Assembly (NCBI GenBank): GCA_018697195.1
Contig: JAGMWU010000027.1
Span: 15,577,219-15,641,218, forward strand
DNA length: 64,000 nucleotides
Source: Certhia americana
Taxonomy: Eukaryota; Chordata; Aves; Passeriformes; Certhiidae
Direction of reading: 5' to 3'
Shown here one piece after another: positions 33,170 through 45,221 of this stretch; position 1 is the first letter of the stretch, and each line of letters opens with the position of its first letter. The position numbers and the translations under genes are program-made. Under the pieces are notes generated by a model, which searched no databases, was not told the DNA's origin, and saw nothing but the letters and a program-made list of their open reading frames with translations.

Positions 33170-34770
33170 ATGAGCAGGTATGGTCCCAGGAAGATGGGAC
33201 AAGGAACAAGTAAGTCAGGTCCAAGGAAGAAGGGCAGTAAAAGGGCGCCGGCAGACATACCCCAGGACAGTCCCCTAGGAATTAAGTTAACTAACTGGGA
33301 TAGTAATCCATGTACAAAAGGAAAAGATAAAGTCAGAATGATTCAGTATTGCCTGATAGAGTGGATGAAAAAAGAAATAAGATCTGATCATGTCTACTGG
33401 CCTAGGTACGGATCCTTTGAGGGTTGGATTTGTCAAGCTTTAAACATATTTGTAAATGCAAAAGAACCTCTCAATCCTGAGGAAAGTGAATATGCCTTCT
33501 TCTGGACTGGAGAAATTTGGCCCCAGAAGATAAATGTTTTTAAGGTTTCATAAGCCTCAGAGACAGAGCAAGAAGAAGAAAAGAAGGAAAAGAGGTGGGA
33601 ACCACTAGAGGCATTACCCCCTCCATACCCTCCTGCTGGTCCAGTGGCCCCTGCTGCTTCACCAGCTCCCCCCTCACTGGTGGGGGACCATACTACCATA
33701 CCAAAACACTGGGGGAAGTTCAGTAAAAACTCGAGGGCTGCTCCATAAGTCTTCCCCTGCCACCACCCCACAGCAAGGGAAAAAGGCCTTTCCTAAGGTC
33801 ATGATGAGTGAGGGACAGAAAGGCTGGTCTGATTTGGAAAGAGATCAAGAAGTCAGCTTATTTCCTTTAAGGGAAGTGCCTATGGGGGGGGCGGGGGGGG
33901 GGGGGGGGAATAGGATTTGTAAATGCTCCTTTGACTTTTTTGTAAGTCAGAAATTTTAAAAAGGAAATTAAAGGGTTATTAGAAGATCCCATAGGTTTAG
34001 CTGAACAACTGGACCAATTTTTAGGCCCCGACATTTTTACTTGGGAAGAAATGCAGTCAATAATGGGTATTATATTTTCCCAAGAGGAGAAGCAGATGAT
34101 TAGAGCTGTTGGAATGAGAATTTGGGAAAGACAAAATCAACAGGGTCTGCCAGGGGACCAGAAAATGCCAATAGTATCTCCTAATTGGAATCACAGTGAT
34201 GCAGCAGGACAAGGAAATATGAATGATTATCATAATCTGACAATCAAAGGGATAAAAGAGGCAGCACCCCAAGGGCAAAATGTTAGCAAAGCTTTTGATG
34301 GGCAGCAAGGAAAGGAAGAAACTCCAGTTGAATAGCTAAAGAGGCTCTGGAAAAACATATGGCAGTACTCCAGGACAGTCCCTGATAGTATGGCAGCCCT
34401 ATTAAAAGTTCACTTTGTCACGTGTGCCTGGCCAGATATTAGGAAAAAAGTTGGAAAAAAATTGACGAATGGCAAGATAAGGGTTTAAATGAATTATTGA
34501 AAGAAGCTCAAAAAGTTTATGTGCAGAGGGATGAAGAAAAAGTCAAGGAAAAAGCTAAAATTATGGGAGCCACCATGTGAGAAAGTGACCCCTTGAGGAA
34601 TCTGCAGCCCCCAGGTACTATTCCCAGATATTTGGATTTTAGAGATAAGGAAAGGGCAATAAACAGGGCTCCTTTATGATCAAGGTCTCAGGAGCAAACT
34701 TGAAATGCCTGTTTTTATTGTGGAAAAGAGGAACACTATAAGAGAGATTGACCTTGCCGGAACAAGGAAC
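33170..34770 (+). pseudogene. Gamma provirus E gag
   Basis: The likely start is the internal M-G-Q-G-T-S at 33194, which gives an N-myristoylation signal. The matrix runs to 33553. A proline-rich segment follows in another frame, with a P-P-P-Y late-domain motif near 33620 that would recruit the ESCRT machinery through NEDD4-type ligases. The capsid is in pieces at 33800-34560, disrupted by a long G tract at about 33884-33908. The nucleocapsid knuckle near 34718 reads C-F-Y-C-G-K-E-E-H-Y-K-R-D followed by TGA where the final Cys is expected. Order and motifs are gammaretroviral. Inactive. Confidence 0.82.
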
Positions 34771-34885
34771 TGAAAGTATTCAAAGAGGTACACTCAGAAG
34801 AATTAACAGATTAGAGATGTCAGGGGCTCTATTTCCTGGGGGATAAATACCACCTAGAGCTTTTGATAACTTCAAAAGTAGGCCC

Positions 34886-35246
34886 TTGGAGGAGGCGTTA
34901 GAATTTATAGTTGATACTGGATCAGAAAGAACTTGTGTAGTTACTGCTTCAAAGAGGTGTGAAATAAGCAAAGACACTATAAAAGTAACGGGAGCTAAAG
35001 GGGAGGGGTTTAAGCTTCCTGTAATCAAAAACATAGCAATTGAAGGGGAAACTAGAATAGGGGTGGGAGATGTCTTCATAGTCCCTGGAGCAGGTTGCAA
35101 TTTATTGAGGAGAGACTTGTAGGTACAATTAGGAATAAGGGTTATACCTGAAGAAGGGAAAATGATAGCCAAAGTGATAAAACCATGCTGAAAAGATGAG
35201 GAAAGGATTAACAAGGAAGTTTGGACTGGAGAAGGAAATAGGGAAG
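34886..35246 (+). pseudogene. Provirus E protease
   Basis: Reads F-I-V-D-T-G-S-E-R-T with D-T-G intact near 34913, and ends N-L-L-R-R-D-L followed by a stop at 35121. Sequence toward RT continues to 35246, where provirus P is inserted. The E reading resumes at 61692 in the same frame. Confidence 0.85.
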
Positions 35247-36542
35247 TGTATTTGTTTTGGTTTAAGGTGTTGGGGTCAGCGGGAGACAGACGGCTCTCAA
35301 TATGAGAGATCAATGTCTCAACTTTATTCCATTAGTTATGTCTTTTATACAATTCATAATGAAGCTCATATGTAGTGCAAAAGCAGGCTAATCATTGGCT
35401 ACTTACAGAAATGTTAACTCCTCTTAGTTTATCACACTTGTGGATCAGTGTTAACATTCCTTTCCCTCTTTATCAGCTACAATATTCCGTTGCTGTTATA
35501 ACATTTTTTTACAAGGACATAGTGTCTTTGTCAGCTAAGCTAAGTATTAAACTTTGCTAACTCTGCACCTGCAAACTGATGTGGATTTACATGTCCCTTA
35601 TTCTTTAACCATTCTTCCACAATTCCCCTGTTTTCTTTTTGGGTAACCATCATAGCATTGCTAATTTTGCGTGTTATACATCCTAAAATTATTTGACTCT
35701 CTATTATTAATAAAAGGATAATGCTTAACTATCTTATGCTTTTCTTAATTAAATTTTACTCTAATAACTATTATCTGTGTTAAAAGGTTAAACTATTTTA
35801 AACTAACTATAATGTGCTACTTCACAGCAGATATAAAACATTAAAAGAATTACAATATCTATTAATACATACAAACTTAATTTCAAAAACTTTTTCTATG
35901 TGTATGGAAAAACTCAATTCATTGAACACATCTTCTAATTGTTCTAACACTGCTTCTGTCATTGTATTTGGTAGAAGAACAATTATGAATTTTTTCTATT
36001 TTTCTATGTGATAAAATTATCACTCTAATTTTGATTATGCCAATTAACAGATTTTTTTGTTTTTACGTTTTCATTTTCAATATTGTATTGGATTGCCTTT
36101 AACATTTGAGGAATGACAAGTTAAATTTGTCTTTAGAAATGAGCAATACTTCTTTTTGGCAACTGCAATGGAACTTGTTTGGATGTTGTGATCAGTAGAG
36201 TGGGTTTTGTGATTTACAAAACAACTTGTATCACATTTTTATATAAAATTCAGTTCACAGTCTTTTATATAAAAGATGACCAAAGTCTGTGATGTCAGCA
36301 GCAGTATGGTTCACGTTTGCATGCTCTTGTTTCTTTTCTTGGGGTTGTCTCTTGTTTGTTTCTTTTTTAGCAAAGTTTCATGCTTTTTGTTCAAATCCAT
36401 TTTTTGTTCTGCACCTGTTAAGATACAAACGCACTCTCCCGGTTATTTTCTGAAGTGAACTTTTACTAAAATGCTGCAATGTTGCAATTCTACCACTGAT
36501 GGCGCTGCTGTGCAACGCCGTGGTTTCCATGACAACCGCAAC

Positions 36543-37013
36543 TCATTGGTGTTCTGAGTCCTGGCCACTCCCTGTCCCCGTCTCCTTGGAGACGTGAAAA
36601 AAACCTAAAAAAACTTCTGCTACGGTCACCGCGTTTTTCTGTGCTTTTTCTCCTTTTCTCTGTGCGCGGCTGGCTGTGTAGCCGCTGCGCCTGCACCTGT
36701 CACGCGCGCTGCCTGCACCGCGTCGCTGCCGCCACTGCGCACGCCTGGCGCGGCCCCGGTCCCCGCCGCGCCGCTTGTGCCCGTCCGTGCTGGACGCACG
36801 CGCGTGCCCGCGTTGTTGGTCACTTGTGCCTCGCAGCCGCCGCTTGCCGCGGTCCCGGCGCGCGCCGCTGCCACCGCGCACGCTCGGCGCGGCCCCGGTC
36901 ACTGCTGCGCTGCACGTCCTCGTGCCGGCCCCCGCGGTCTGCCCCTGGGCAGCCGCTGTAGCCCCCGCGGTGTTCCCTGCCCAAGGTGGGCAAAGGCAAC
37001 GTATCCCCTGCAC
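36543..37013 (-). other. GC-rich block of C2 with a 156-codon frame
   Basis: Counterpart of the C1 block at 25460-25960. The minus-strand frame begins M-Q-G-I-R-C-L-C-P-P, as in C1, and is Ala/Gly/Arg-rich throughout. No domain, signal peptide or membrane segment is evident. It could be fortuitous in GC-rich DNA; shared start and frame in two copies is the only hint of coding. Confidence 0.4.
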
Positions 37014-37116
37014 CCCCCAAGCTGAAGTTTTTTTCCTTTCCTCATAACTTTTGGAGTGATCTTACCCCTCCCCCCCCCCCCCCCCCCCCCCCCCCGCTCT
37101 GGTGGGAGTTCTGCTG

Positions 37117-37516
37117 NNNNNNNNNNNNNNNNNNNNNNNNNNNNNNNNNNNNNNNNNNNNNNNNNNNNNNNNNNNNNNNNNNNNNNNNNNNNNNNNNNNN
37201 NNNNNNNNNNNNNNNNNNNNNNNNNNNNNNNNNNNNNNNNNNNNNNNNNNNNNNNNNNNNNNNNNNNNNNNNNNNNNNNNNNNNNNNNNNNNNNNNNNNN
37301 NNNNNNNNNNNNNNNNNNNNNNNNNNNNNNNNNNNNNNNNNNNNNNNNNNNNNNNNNNNNNNNNNNNNNNNNNNNNNNNNNNNNNNNNNNNNNNNNNNNN
37401 NNNNNNNNNNNNNNNNNNNNNNNNNNNNNNNNNNNNNNNNNNNNNNNNNNNNNNNNNNNNNNNNNNNNNNNNNNNNNNNNNNNNNNNNNNNNNNNNNNNN
37501 NNNNNNNNNNNNNNNN
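37117..37516. other. Assembly gap, 400 N
   Basis: The C1 copy has only about 54 bp between the same two anchors (25322-25375), so the true missing length is probably far below 400. The gap follows a long C tract, a common cause of sequencing failure. Confidence 0.97.
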
Positions 37517-38168
37517 CAGCTGTTCTGTGAGAACAAGCCTTTTGTGTGATCTTATGTCTGAACTGTCTTACCCACATATGTGTCTGCAAAATTGATCTGG
37601 TAGCTTTCTTGGTCCCGTCCTGCAGGCCTGCAGGTCTAAGTGGAGGAGTTCCCAAGGCACCTTGGGTTTCTTCTTCTCTCGGTCGAGTTTACAGCACATT
37701 TCCTATGCAGAGTTTTAGAGTCCTTTCTTATTTTTTCATTCTTTTTCTTTGGCTGATTTTCTTCTTTCACTTAAGAATGTAAAGTTTTGTTTTCTCCAGC
37801 TAGAGGTCTGCAGAGTTCTTTATAGCAGGTCAGCTTAAGGCACAAAATGTAAAAGTCTCATACATGAAAAAAATAGGGATCTCCTTATGAAGATGTATTC
37901 TCTTAATCTAATGCTTCTCTGGGAAGCAAGTAAATAAATCATATGCTGCTTGCCTCTTCCTTGATACCATCAGTGCTGTTGCAGCTTTGCAAGGTTTCGG
38001 CAGCACGTATTGGCCTAGGACTCTCCGCTGAGGTCGCCTGGGGTGCGGCAGATTCTATCGTCTGCTTATCACCATCTTCACTACCAGAAGACCTGAACAC
38101 CTGCGCGGACCCCTGTGGCTTCTCTCTCCTGTGGCTTCATGGCCACTAAGTCTTGCAGGTCTTCTCAG

Positions 38169-38186
38169 GTCCCTGTTCGGGCGCCA
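38169..38186 (-). promoter_or_regulatory. C2 primer-binding site, tRNA-Lys type
   Basis: Minus strand reads TGGCGCCCGAACAGGGAC, the standard Lys complement, two bases after the CAACA end of the LTR. Confidence 0.93.
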
Positions 38187-40303
38187 TTTGTTGGGGTCAG
38201 CGGGAGACAGACGGCTCTCAATATGAGAGATCAGTAAGTCTCAACTTTATTCCGTTAGTTATGTCTTTTATACAATTCATAATGAAGCTCATACGTAGTG
38301 CAAAAGCAGGCTAATCATTGGCTACTTACAGAAATGTTAACTCCTCTTAGTTTATCACACTTGTGGATCAGTGTTAACATTCCTTTCCCTCTTTATCAGC
38401 TACAATATTCCGTTGTTGTTATAACGCTCTTTTACAAGGACATAGTGTCTTTGTCAGCTAAGCTAAGTACTAAACTTTGCTAACTCTGCACCTGCAAACT
38501 GATGCAGATTTACCTGTCCCTTATTCTTTAACCATTCTTCCACACTAAGGTAAATTTGGGAGAAAATTTTTCAAGGTTTTTTTTGTTAGAAAATAAATGT
38601 AAGGGTTTTTTTTTTTTAATTGGTTTAGGAAAAAAATTTTGGAGATTAAAAAATGGAAAAAATTGTTTATTTAATAGGTAAAGTACTTTTTAGAATAAAA
38701 ATTAGAAATATTAAATAATAAATTTTTTTGTTGTTTTGAACAGCTGATAAATTTAGAAATTTCTTTTTGTGGGTTGTAGTTTGGTTTATTTCATTTATTG
38801 CTTTTTTTTTGGTATTGGAAATGTTGTAGCCCAGGCCAGGCCCTGGTGGGTTATAGGTGTGAGAATTTGGGGTTTTTTTTGGTTTTTACTTTAGAGTAGG
38901 TTTGAATAATCTTAAGAAAAAGAAAAAAAAATATAGTTTGGAGAATTTTTTGTTTTACTTACTTAAAAAATTATTAAAAATTAAAGGAGAGGTTTTTTTG
39001 TTCTTTGTATTGTAGATATTGTAGATAATATAGGCTGTGTGTGAGGAAAGTTGAAATTTTTTAATGCTTTGAAAATAATTGTTTTAGACATTTTCTTTTC
39101 TTTTTCTTTGATTTTAGATTTAGTTTTAAAGGTGTAAAATTTATTTTTTAGTTAAATAGATGAATGGGGATATAATTTAGTATTAACTCAGTATATTTTG
39201 CTTTATATTTTTATATTGTTAGCTTAATATTAATATATATTTTAATTTTATATATATAGTACATAGTTATATATAGATAATGGTAGTGACATTTAGTAAA
39301 TAATGATATTCACATATGGTTTTTAATTAATTAAATTTTTTTGAGGTATATATTGTGGTTTTTAATTTTTTTGTATTATTTATTATGTGTAATTTGGTTT
39401 TTGAGTAAAGATAATTTTATGGATGGGTTTGTTTGTATTTAAGATAGAATTTATTTAAATTTTTAAAATAAATTTTTATATGTATTATTGGAATTTTTTT
39501 TTATTTATTGTACGTAGGGGTTTAGATTGGGTAGGGTTTGTTTGGTTGGTGGATTTTCGGGTGAGAATTAATTAGGTGGTTTTTGTTAGATATTGTTTTT
39601 AATTTTTGAAAGATTTGTAATTTACTATTTTTAAGGTGGTTTTAATAGTTAATTGTAGTTTTTGACTTTGTAGTTCGTATATGGTAGGGGACATGGCATA
39701 TTTATTTAATGTTATATTTTTACTTTAGGCATTGATAAGGTTGTTTTTGAAATGAGTTTTTTTGTTTGATTTAATGTTTTAAGGGCATTATATTTATATA
39801 GGATTTGTTTTTTAAGTTTTAGGATAGTCTTATGGGTTGTAGTGTGAAGTATAGGGTAGGTTTTTAACTATTTAGTGGTGGGTCTTATAATTGTGAGCAC
39901 ATAGTGTTTATTTTAGTGTGTTTGGGGTAGTGTGATATAGTAAATTTGTTAAGGTTTTTTATATTTATATTTGGATTATTTTTTATTATATTAGAGGGGT
40001 TTAATTTGATTTGTTTGATTGTAGTATGTGTTTTATAGTTATGGATAATTTGAGAGATGTTGTTTATGGTTAGATTTATTTTTTGGTTTTGTGTTTACTT
40101 AGAGGTGGCATTTTTATTTTGATGACGAGGTATTATGAGCTTATTGAGTTAGGAATAACTTTTTTTTGTGCTGCTAATTTAAGTTTGGTTTTGATACTTT
40201 TATTTTTGTAGTTTGATTTATTTGTTTGTTGTTTTGGTGTTTTGATGCCTTAGGTTTTAGCTATTATATTTTTTAGACCCTGTGCTGTTTCAGTGAGTAG
40301 TTT

Positions 40304-40692
40304 TGGGTTTCATATTAAGTGCTACTAAGCTCTCTTGGCAGTGTGGATAGACAAAACAATTCCTTCTCTAGTTTGATATCAAGGACAACTTTCAGGTCCA
40401 GGAACGAAAACAACAGTGAAGTGAGAAGAAAAAACAAGGAGGATGAAGCTTCATAACCTGAAGCTATGTTTGGACAATTGATTCTAATATGCTAATGAAC
40501 CAGAACTTATAAAAATGTGAGACCTCGTGACCCGGGGGGGCATTTTTGTGACCACTTTGGGGTGCATCTTGAGTGTGGTCCATCTGGACTCTTGCGTTGC
40601 CCAAGTGTACTCATTGAGACCTTTTAATAAATACCTACTTTATCCTTTGCCCTGTCTAGTCTCTGTTCCAGGTCAGCCTCCAGAAGGCATCA
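40304..40692 (+). mobile_element. Solo LTR-J inside P, ends tentative
   Basis: A normal-composition island in the C-depleted P body, with TATAAAAA near 40507 and AATAAATACC near 40627. A 4-bp GTTT at 40300-40303 and 40693-40696 is a possible target duplication with TG...CA ends, but it is short and could be chance. Confidence 0.6.
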
Positions 40693-40913
40693 GTTTTATA
40701 TTAGTTTTATTTTTGGGGACATGGGTATTTATATGATAAATTTTAATAGACAATATTTTTATTTTGGTAGTGATTTTTAAAAGTTATTAGTAGTTTAAAT
40801 TGGTTTTTTACATTGTTAGTTTTTGGGGGTTTTTTAGCCATCCCCACAGAGTATTGGTTATTATTTATGAATTGGTGTAGACCTATAGATTTGGTTACTT
40901 TTTTTTATAGTAA

Positions 40914-41264
40914 TGTTAGTATAGGGTTAAAAAGTTCTGAGTTTAAAATGTTCTGAAAATCATGGAAAAAAAATCAAATGTAAATCTGAGGGAGGTAGGA
41001 AAAGAATGTTACGCATTGTTTTTGGCAGGCCATGTGAAATTGTACCTGTGATTAAGTGTACTTACGATACCACATAGAACAATATGAGTATGATTAATAT
41101 TGCTTGAACAATTATAGTTATATAATTGAATAGTATAAATATGTACATTTTGAGCAAGGCCGACAGAGCTAGATTTGGGTTTGTACCCCTAGCACCCTGG
41201 CCGCCATTAATAAAAGCATCTCACATATAATCCATCTCTGATTATGTGCGTCTGTATGCTAACA
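40914..41264 (+). mobile_element. D 5' LTR
   Basis: 351 bp, TGTTAGTATAGGG to GCTAACA, with AATAAAAG near 41208. Confidence 0.92.
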
Positions 41265-41267
41265 TTT

Positions 41268-41285
41268 TGGCAACCATAGATGGGA
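41268..41285 (+). promoter_or_regulatory. D primer-binding site, tRNA not assigned
   Basis: TGGCAACCATAGATGGGA starts three bases after the LTR. I cannot match it with confidence to a tRNA; an Arg-type complement is one possibility. Confidence 0.7.
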
Positions 41286-41521
41286 CCCTGTGAGTGCTGC
41301 TGAGCGAGTTTGCGACCTAATCAGACTCCAGCCGGCACCAAGGGATTCTTAGGGAGCCCATTGACCGCGACCGACTGCCACCTCACAACGTCCCTCTGGA
41401 GAGGTAAGGTGATTTTCAGTCTGGTCTGGTGCCTGCTGATAAGACGCAGCAAAAGCTATGCATGGTTGGGCTAAGGAATTCCTAGTAATGCCTAGGCACT
41501 GTCCGTAAGACAATCGCAAAA

Positions 41522-42441
41522 GTGTTGCAGGCTTGGCATTTGGTGGTATTTTGTATCTGTAATATGGAGAGGCTCAAAGGGTTTTTGGGTGGCAATGCCT
41601 TCATACCCAGCACTTCTCCTTTGGGGTGCTTATTGGCACATGGGAAACAGGGTAATTTTGGGCAAGATTTACGTAAGGATAAGTTGATTACTTATTGTAA
41701 CATATGGTGGCCAAAATATACCTTAGAGAGTGGGGAAAAGAGGTCGGAGAATGGATCTTTGCAATATAACACTATTTTACAATTAATGTTGTTCTGTAAA
41801 CAAGAGGGAAAATGGGACAAAGTTCAGTATGCTGACTTGTTTTTCTATTTACAGGAAAAACCGGAAGGGCAAGCTGAGTGTGGATTAATGGTAGTTAAGG
41901 TATGCGTGGATGATAAGTGTGCAGCGTGTGTGAAAAGGAAACATTGTTTAGACCATTTGGCACTAAAAGAAAGTTTGTATCAGAAAAACTATATGGATGA
42001 TGATTTACTAGTTACTCCAACAGCTCCAGATGAACCTGATCATTCACTTGACCCTATTTCACCTAACCCACTTTACACTACTTCACCTAATTTCATTTCA
42101 CCTGTCCCTCTTCACCCTCCTCTTCCACCTTCACCCATTCCTTCTTCCCTAGGAGACGATCAGAATTTAACTGTGATACAGAGAAATAGAAAGAATGTGG
42201 GTGGAGAAGAGAATAATAGTGGGGGTGAGGAAACTGAATCAGTGACCCCAGTATTCCACTGAACTCGGTAAAAACATGTCCCAGTACTGTCTAGAACAGG
42301 AAAGAGCTTATTAGGCTTGGGTAGGCAAAGGAGGACTGTGATTGCCCCCTTAAAACAAGGAGTGGGAGCAGAAGGACCAGTGTTTGTAAAAGTACCTTTT
42401 ACTCCTGGAGACTTGGTAATTTGGAAGCAGTTGGCTGAAAC
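41522..42441 (+). pseudogene. D gag, matrix and proline-rich part
   Basis: A 246-codon frame (41522-42262) with matrix motifs S-P-L-G-C-L-L near residue 32 and N-G-S-L-Q-Y-N-T-I-L-Q-L near residue 77, then a proline/serine-rich region. The native start is unclear because no M-G appears in frame. A stop at 42262 precedes the capsid N-terminus (42317-42441), which is cut by ERVK3. Capsid resumes at 47843. Confidence 0.85.
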
Positions 42442-42747
42442 TGTCGCAATACAACATGAACGAACACACATGCACACAACACCTTTCCTCAAGCGAGGCA
42501 GAAGAAAAAGAGGAAGTTTATTATAAAACTCTGATTTATATAGGTTACACACATTTTCCCCTTGATTGGTTTAACCGATGACCTTCTCTGAGACCTCACT
42601 GGTCAAATCATAGGTCCATCATCTCTCACTTCCTTTTTAGAAAGGAATGCAAACAATCATTGTTTACAGAAATGTGTGTGGGAATCTGACTCCAGAAATT
42701 CACAACATCAGAAGGCTAACAGAAAACATGCAAAGGCAAGGGCAACA
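42442..42747 (-). mobile_element. ERVK3 3' LTR (LTR-F)
   Basis: 306 bp. On the minus strand it begins TGTTGCCCTTGCC and ends TTGCGACA. It follows a purine-rich tract. Confidence 0.92.
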
Positions 42748-42766
42748 TCTCACCTTTTTTCCATTT
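42748..42766 (-). promoter_or_regulatory. ERVK3 polypurine tract
   Basis: The minus strand reads ATGGAAAAAAGGTGAGA directly before the 3' LTR. Confidence 0.8.
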
Positions 42767-42942
42767 AAAAAAGAAAATTTAAAAAGAAAAATGAACAATA
42801 TTTAATGTCCATTTGTGTAGGAGTCATCAGAATGATCACTTGCATCATCTGCATCTGAACCGTTACTTGATGATCCATCCACTGAAGACTTTCAGTTTGG
42901 TCACAGTTTCCATGTTGCCTGTTGGCTGCAAAAGTGACAGGG

Positions 42943-43900
42943 TTATTTGAGTTTTTGGGGCACAGTAAGATGATTGATGGTGTACAATGCCTTTGCCAAT
43001 CGACTGTGCGGGGTGTCACCCTGCATTCCCCGTTTTTGTTTTTGAAGAACCCACTTCAGAGTACCATGAGTGCATTCTACAAAACTTGACCAGTTGGAGA
43101 ATGAGGGATACCAAACTTGTGTGACACACCCCACGACTGCAGGAACTGCCGCACCTGCTGTGATGCGTAAGCAGGAACATTGTCGGTTTTCACAGCAGAA
43201 GGTTTGCCTAGAACAGCAAAGGCATGCCTCCAGTGGGCAAGGACATCGTGGGCCTTTTCTGCAGTGTGAGCAGAGGCCCACATGGCAGAGAACGTGTCCA
43301 CCATGACATGCACATACTTGAGCCGGCCGCACTCGGCAATCTGGGTGACATCAGTCTGACAAAGCTCCAAGGCCCTAAGGCCTCTGGGGTTCACCCCAGC
43401 CAGTAAAGGTGCAGCCAGTGCGTGACAGTCATCACATGACTCAACAATGTCACAAGCCTCAGTAGGCGTCAGCTGAAACTACTTTTGCAAGGTCTGTGCA
43501 TTCTGATGGAAAAACCCATGCGATGCCTTGGCCTGCGCAAGCATGTCAGGCTGAGGTGCTACCCACACTGGGCTAGCCAACTTGTCAGCCCTTGCGTTAC
43601 CTTCTGCTACAAACCCTGGCAAAGCGGTGTGACTTCTCACATGCAGGATGTAGTATGGATGAACGCGGTCCTGAATGGCACACCACAAGGTCTTCAGTAG
43701 ATGAAACAAGGCAGGATTACTGACCTCCTTTAAAACCGAATAACCCAATCGTTGTGTGATGTCAGCCAGATAGGCTGAATCTGTGACCAAATTGAAAGGT
43801 TCCTGGGAAAACTTCTCAAAATGCCATGACAGCAGCCAATTCAACCAATTGGGCTGGCCCATCCTCATGGCCTTCCAGAACTTGCCACTCAGTCCCATCC
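42943..43900 (-). pseudogene. ERVK3 RNase H and integrase
   Basis: RNase H end at 43479-43898: V-T-D-S-A-Y-L-A-D, then H-V-R-S-H-T and G-N-A-R-A-D-K-L-A. The zinc-binding F-F-H-Q-N-A-Q region of integrase follows, and after a stop C-D-D-C. The integrase core (43077-43394) has Q-T-D-V-T-Q and V-K-T-D-N. A frameshift falls immediately before the catalytic Glu, which reads F-V-E-C-T-H in the next frame (42943-43332). No C-terminal domain or env follows; 42748-42943 is short non-coding sequence. Confidence 0.82.
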
Positions 43901-45200
43901 CTCCAGGTAACAGTGGCCTTTCTTGTTTTCCCCAAACCGTCAGTGAAGACAGTGGGTCCTTACACTGGTTCTTGGCTATTTTTTGGGCCGCAAAGAGATT
44001 TTTATGAAATTTTTGCTACCTGTAGTAGCTTGTGTTTGGCAGATGACAAGTGATCTGCCCTGAAAAGTTTCAGAGCACTTTGCAGGAACACACTGTCTGC
44101 AAGGCTCCATTCAAAATCCTCCCTTTGTGTCAGGAGTATGATCTTTGCGGAATCTGCCCCCATTCAATTGCAAACACCATTGTCAGCCTTTGCCTATTAC
44201 GTGAGCAATTAGCTCAAAACTTCAGTTGCCGTCTTCTGCGGCTGATGAGGCAGAAAAACCTATTCCAAGACATGCAAGGGATCAGACCATTCGTCATTCC
44301 ATTGGTCAATGATACCTGTGGGATGTGAATCTGGAGTGGTAGTGAACACAATATCAACAGCAGGATCAATGCGGTAAACTTGGCAAGCAGAAATTAGCTT
44401 GCTGAACCTCCTCTAGCACTTGATGTGCCTCAGGGGTCAATGTCCGAGGTGATTTCAAATCAGAGTCTCCCTTTAATAAGTCAAACAAAGGACACAATTG
44501 TGCATTGGTCAGTCCCAGATACGAACGTAACCAAGTGATGACACCTACCAATTTGTGAACATCACTCAGTGTCTTCACCAAATGCACAAATTGCACCTCC
44601 TGGAATCAGATTATCCATTCCACAATTTTTGACCCCAAATGCTTCCATGGAGGTCATTGTGGAACCTTTTCTGGAGCTACCTGCAGCCCATTTGAATTCA
44701 AAGGATCAAGCGACTGAGGCCAAATCCTCAGCAGCCCATTGTGGGTGAACACAGCCACCAAAATGTTGTTTGTATAACAATACAGACGGGCATCAGGAAA
44801 CTGCCTGCGAACTCCAGACAAGGCACAGGCCACATACCATTGGCATATGGCTGGACTGTTCCTCATGCCCTGGGGCAAATTTGCCATTGATACTGCTGTG
44901 CGGCTCAGCATTACTAATTGCTGATACTGAAAAGTGAATTTCGGTCTGCCATCGGGATGCAAAGGAATTGTGAAAAAAAACCAATCCTTCAAATCCACAA
45001 TGAGAATTGGCCAGAAGCACGGTAGTCGCCGGCATGCACGCCTGCAATGTCCCCATGCCTTCCATCATGGCATTGACTTGTCAGAGGTCTTGTAACAACC
45101 TCCATTTCCCAGACTTATTCTGGATGCAGAGGACAGGAGTGTTCTAGGGACTAGCAGAAGGCTCCAAATGACCCTGGCCCAATCACTCCTACACCAGTTC
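43901..45200 (-). pseudogene. ERVK3 reverse transcriptase
   Basis: RT pieces in several frames: M-E-G-M-G-T-L-Q near 45060, D-L-K-D-W-F-F-F-T-I-P near 44990, L-P-Q-G-M-R-N-S-P near 44870, thumb and connection at 44366-44596. The catalytic box reads Y-T-N-N (44765-44776), so both aspartates are asparagine. Broken by frameshifts at about 44998 and 44650. Confidence 0.82.
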
Positions 45201-45221
45201 TTGAAGGGTGACTAATGTGTT

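Larger units (their letters stand above)
35268..38544 (-). mobile_element. Element C2: second non-autonomous LTR element, inverted
   Basis: The left copy of the LTR is 35268-35621, the right copy (5' LTR on the minus strand) 38189-38544, with flanks TTAAGG (35262-35267) and CTAAGG (38545-38550), one mismatch. The interior corresponds to C1 in the same order: leader, GC-rich block (about 36650-37010), AT-rich tail. It has no gag, pol or env. It contains a C tract (about 37066-37095) and a 400-N gap. It inserted into the P 3' LTR. Confidence 0.92.
35247..39195 (-). mobile_element. P 3' LTR, hypermutated, containing C2
   Basis: The P-derived part is 35247-35267 and 38545-39195. It aligns block by block with the 5' LTR at 60705-61691, but most C of the 5' LTR are T here: for example GGGCAAATTTGGG becomes GGTAAATTTGGG, and AACAGGCAAAGCACT becomes AATAGGTAAAGTACT. 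The minus-strand start reads TATACTGAG where the other LTR reads TGTCCTGGG, so even the terminal TG is altered. Confidence 0.87.
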
